Shown in pieces: positions 6,056 through 6,719 of a stretch of 6,719 nt of DNA (its first letter is position 1; each line of letters begins with the position of its first letter). The stretch is from Bacillota bacterium. Lineage in GTDB: Bacteria > Bacillota > Clostridia > Lutisporales > Lutisporaceae. The position numbers and the translations under genes are program-made. The notes beneath the pieces are model-generated. The model was not told where the DNA came from. It made no database searches and saw only the letters and a program-made list of their open reading frames with translations. The stretch lies in NCBI GenBank assembly GCA_023405875.1, contig JAEXXN010000395.1:1-6719 (forward strand), read 5' to 3'.

Positions 6056-6719
6056 TGCCTGCCACCTCCTGTTTGCTCTTTATTTTCCAATCAAGAGATC
6101 TGCTGTACATATTCCACATATCAGTATACTTTCCATTTTTGCGTACCAGCTCCTCATGCTTGCCTTGTTCTACCACATGCCCCCTGTCCATGACGATGAT
6201 ATTGCCGGCGCTTCGTATTGTAGACAGGCGGTGTGCGATAATAATTACCGTCTTATTGTGCATAAGCTTTTCAAAAGCTTTTTGTATCAGGTATTCATTT
6301 TCAGGATCGGCAAATGCGGTTGCCTCATCAAGTACAATAATGGGTGCATCCTTTACGATGGCCCTTGCTATTACGATACGCTGCCGCTCGCCTCCGGACA
6401 GATGGATGCCCCTGGTCCCGATTACCGTATTGTATCCCTCCGGAAGCTTTTCAATAAACTCATGGCACTGGGCAGCTTTCGCAGCTGCAATCACTTGCTC
6501 ATCAGTAGCCTTCTGGTTTCCGATCCGTATATTGTCCATTATGCTTTGCTTGAATAAAAAAACATCCTGAAATACAAAGCTTACCTTTCCCATTAAATAA
6601 TCAAACTTCATATCCCTGATATCGGTATTTCCGATCTCGATGCAGCCCTCGGTAACATCAAAGAAACGGGGGATCAGGTGGGCAATTGTACTTTTACCGC
6701 CTCCGGAGGGCCCTACGAT
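6048..6719 (-). CDS. ABC transporter half-subunit, first of the pair, only the ATPase domain in the window
   Basis: The frame stays open to the right edge, so the gene continues beyond it; 223 residues are visible, probably preceded by a membrane domain like that of its partner. Counting from the edge, Walker A GPSGGGKST is at 3-11, Q-loop Q51, signature LSGGERQ at 107-113, catalytic E132 in VLDE and H163. The Met at nt 6611 lies downstream of Walker A and is not the start. The D-loop reads AFAD (135-138) where the partner has ASLD, a departure from the common S/A-L-D pattern. I associate ATAFADPE with one subunit of IrtAB/YbtPQ-like pairs. Both subunits have the catalytic Glu, so neither ATP site is obviously dead. 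The stop codon falls 8 nt inside the next gene. The operon promoter must be further right. Confidence 0.92.
   Translation of the reverse strand: MVGPSGGGKSTIAHLIPRFFDVTEGCIEIGNTDIRDMKFDYLMGKVSFVFQDVFLFKQSIMDNIRIGNQKATDEQVIAAAKAAQCHEFIEKLPEGYNTVIGTRGIHLSGGERQRIVIARAIVKDAPIIVLDEATAFADPENEYLIQKAFEKLMHNKTVIIIAHRLSTIRSAGNIIVMDRGHVVEQGKHEELVRKNGKYTDMWNMYSRSLDWKIKSKQEVAGNA
6064..6070 (-). promoter_or_regulatory. Ribosome binding site of the second ABC half-transporter
   Basis: AGGAGGT on the - strand, 8 nt before the ATG at 6055, is a full match to the anti-Shine-Dalgarno sequence. It lies inside the 3' end of the upstream ABC gene, consistent with strong coupled translation. Confidence 0.9.

Noticed and set aside
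5937..6557. 206-codon open frame on the + strand, with another at 6055-6570
   Set aside because: Both are antisense to the two ABC transporter genes, whose ATPase motifs are intact, so these frames are by-products.
6048..6611. Treating the Met at 6611 as the start of a short stand-alone ATPase
   Set aside because: The same frame continues to the right edge and encodes Walker A GPSGGGKST just upstream, so this is the tail of a longer gene.

Overview
The window looks like a chromosomal fragment from a low-to-moderate GC Gram-positive bacterium, most likely a Clostridia-class Firmicute. The grounds are strong AGGAGG-type ribosome binding sites, tightly packed or overlapping genes, a BlaR1-type M56 membrane peptidase, and a single-chain ECF ATPase beside an MptD/Trep_Strep-type S component. 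The species cannot be fixed from this sequence. Both ends of the window cut through genes.

Left part (about 1-1310, + strand): the 3' portion of an M56 (BlaR1/MecR1-like) membrane metallopeptidase gene. It keeps the HExxH zinc site, the downstream E..CD motif and the last membrane segment. Its extracellular region is not a penicillin-binding sensor; it is two divergent copies of a module of roughly 94 residues. A strong Shine-Dalgarno-like sequence and an ATG lie just before the last membrane segment, so a shorter product carrying only the repeat region is conceivable. The stop codon overlaps, in an ATGA arrangement, the start of a possible 43-codon ORF. This ORF and a GC-rich inverted repeat fill the gap between the convergent gene sets.

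Right part (about 1447-6719, - strand): one compact operon read right to left. It encodes a partial ABC exporter-fold half-transporter, a second complete half-transporter (8-nt overlap), an ECF S component (31-nt gap), an EcfT/CbiQ-type membrane protein (1-nt overlap, TGATG), and a double-NBD EcfA (19-nt gap). The promoter and any regulator lie beyond the right edge.

The two half-transporters probably pair as a heterodimer. The last three genes make a self-contained ECF importer: an S component for binding, EcfT as scaffold, and a fused EcfA in place of the usual EcfA/EcfA' pair. Having both in one transcription unit suggests two transporters acting on one substrate or related substrates. A metal chelate or tetrapyrrole such as heme, or a siderophore, is a reasonable guess from family knowledge, but nothing in the window identifies the ligand. 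No RNA genes, mobile elements or CRISPR arrays were seen.
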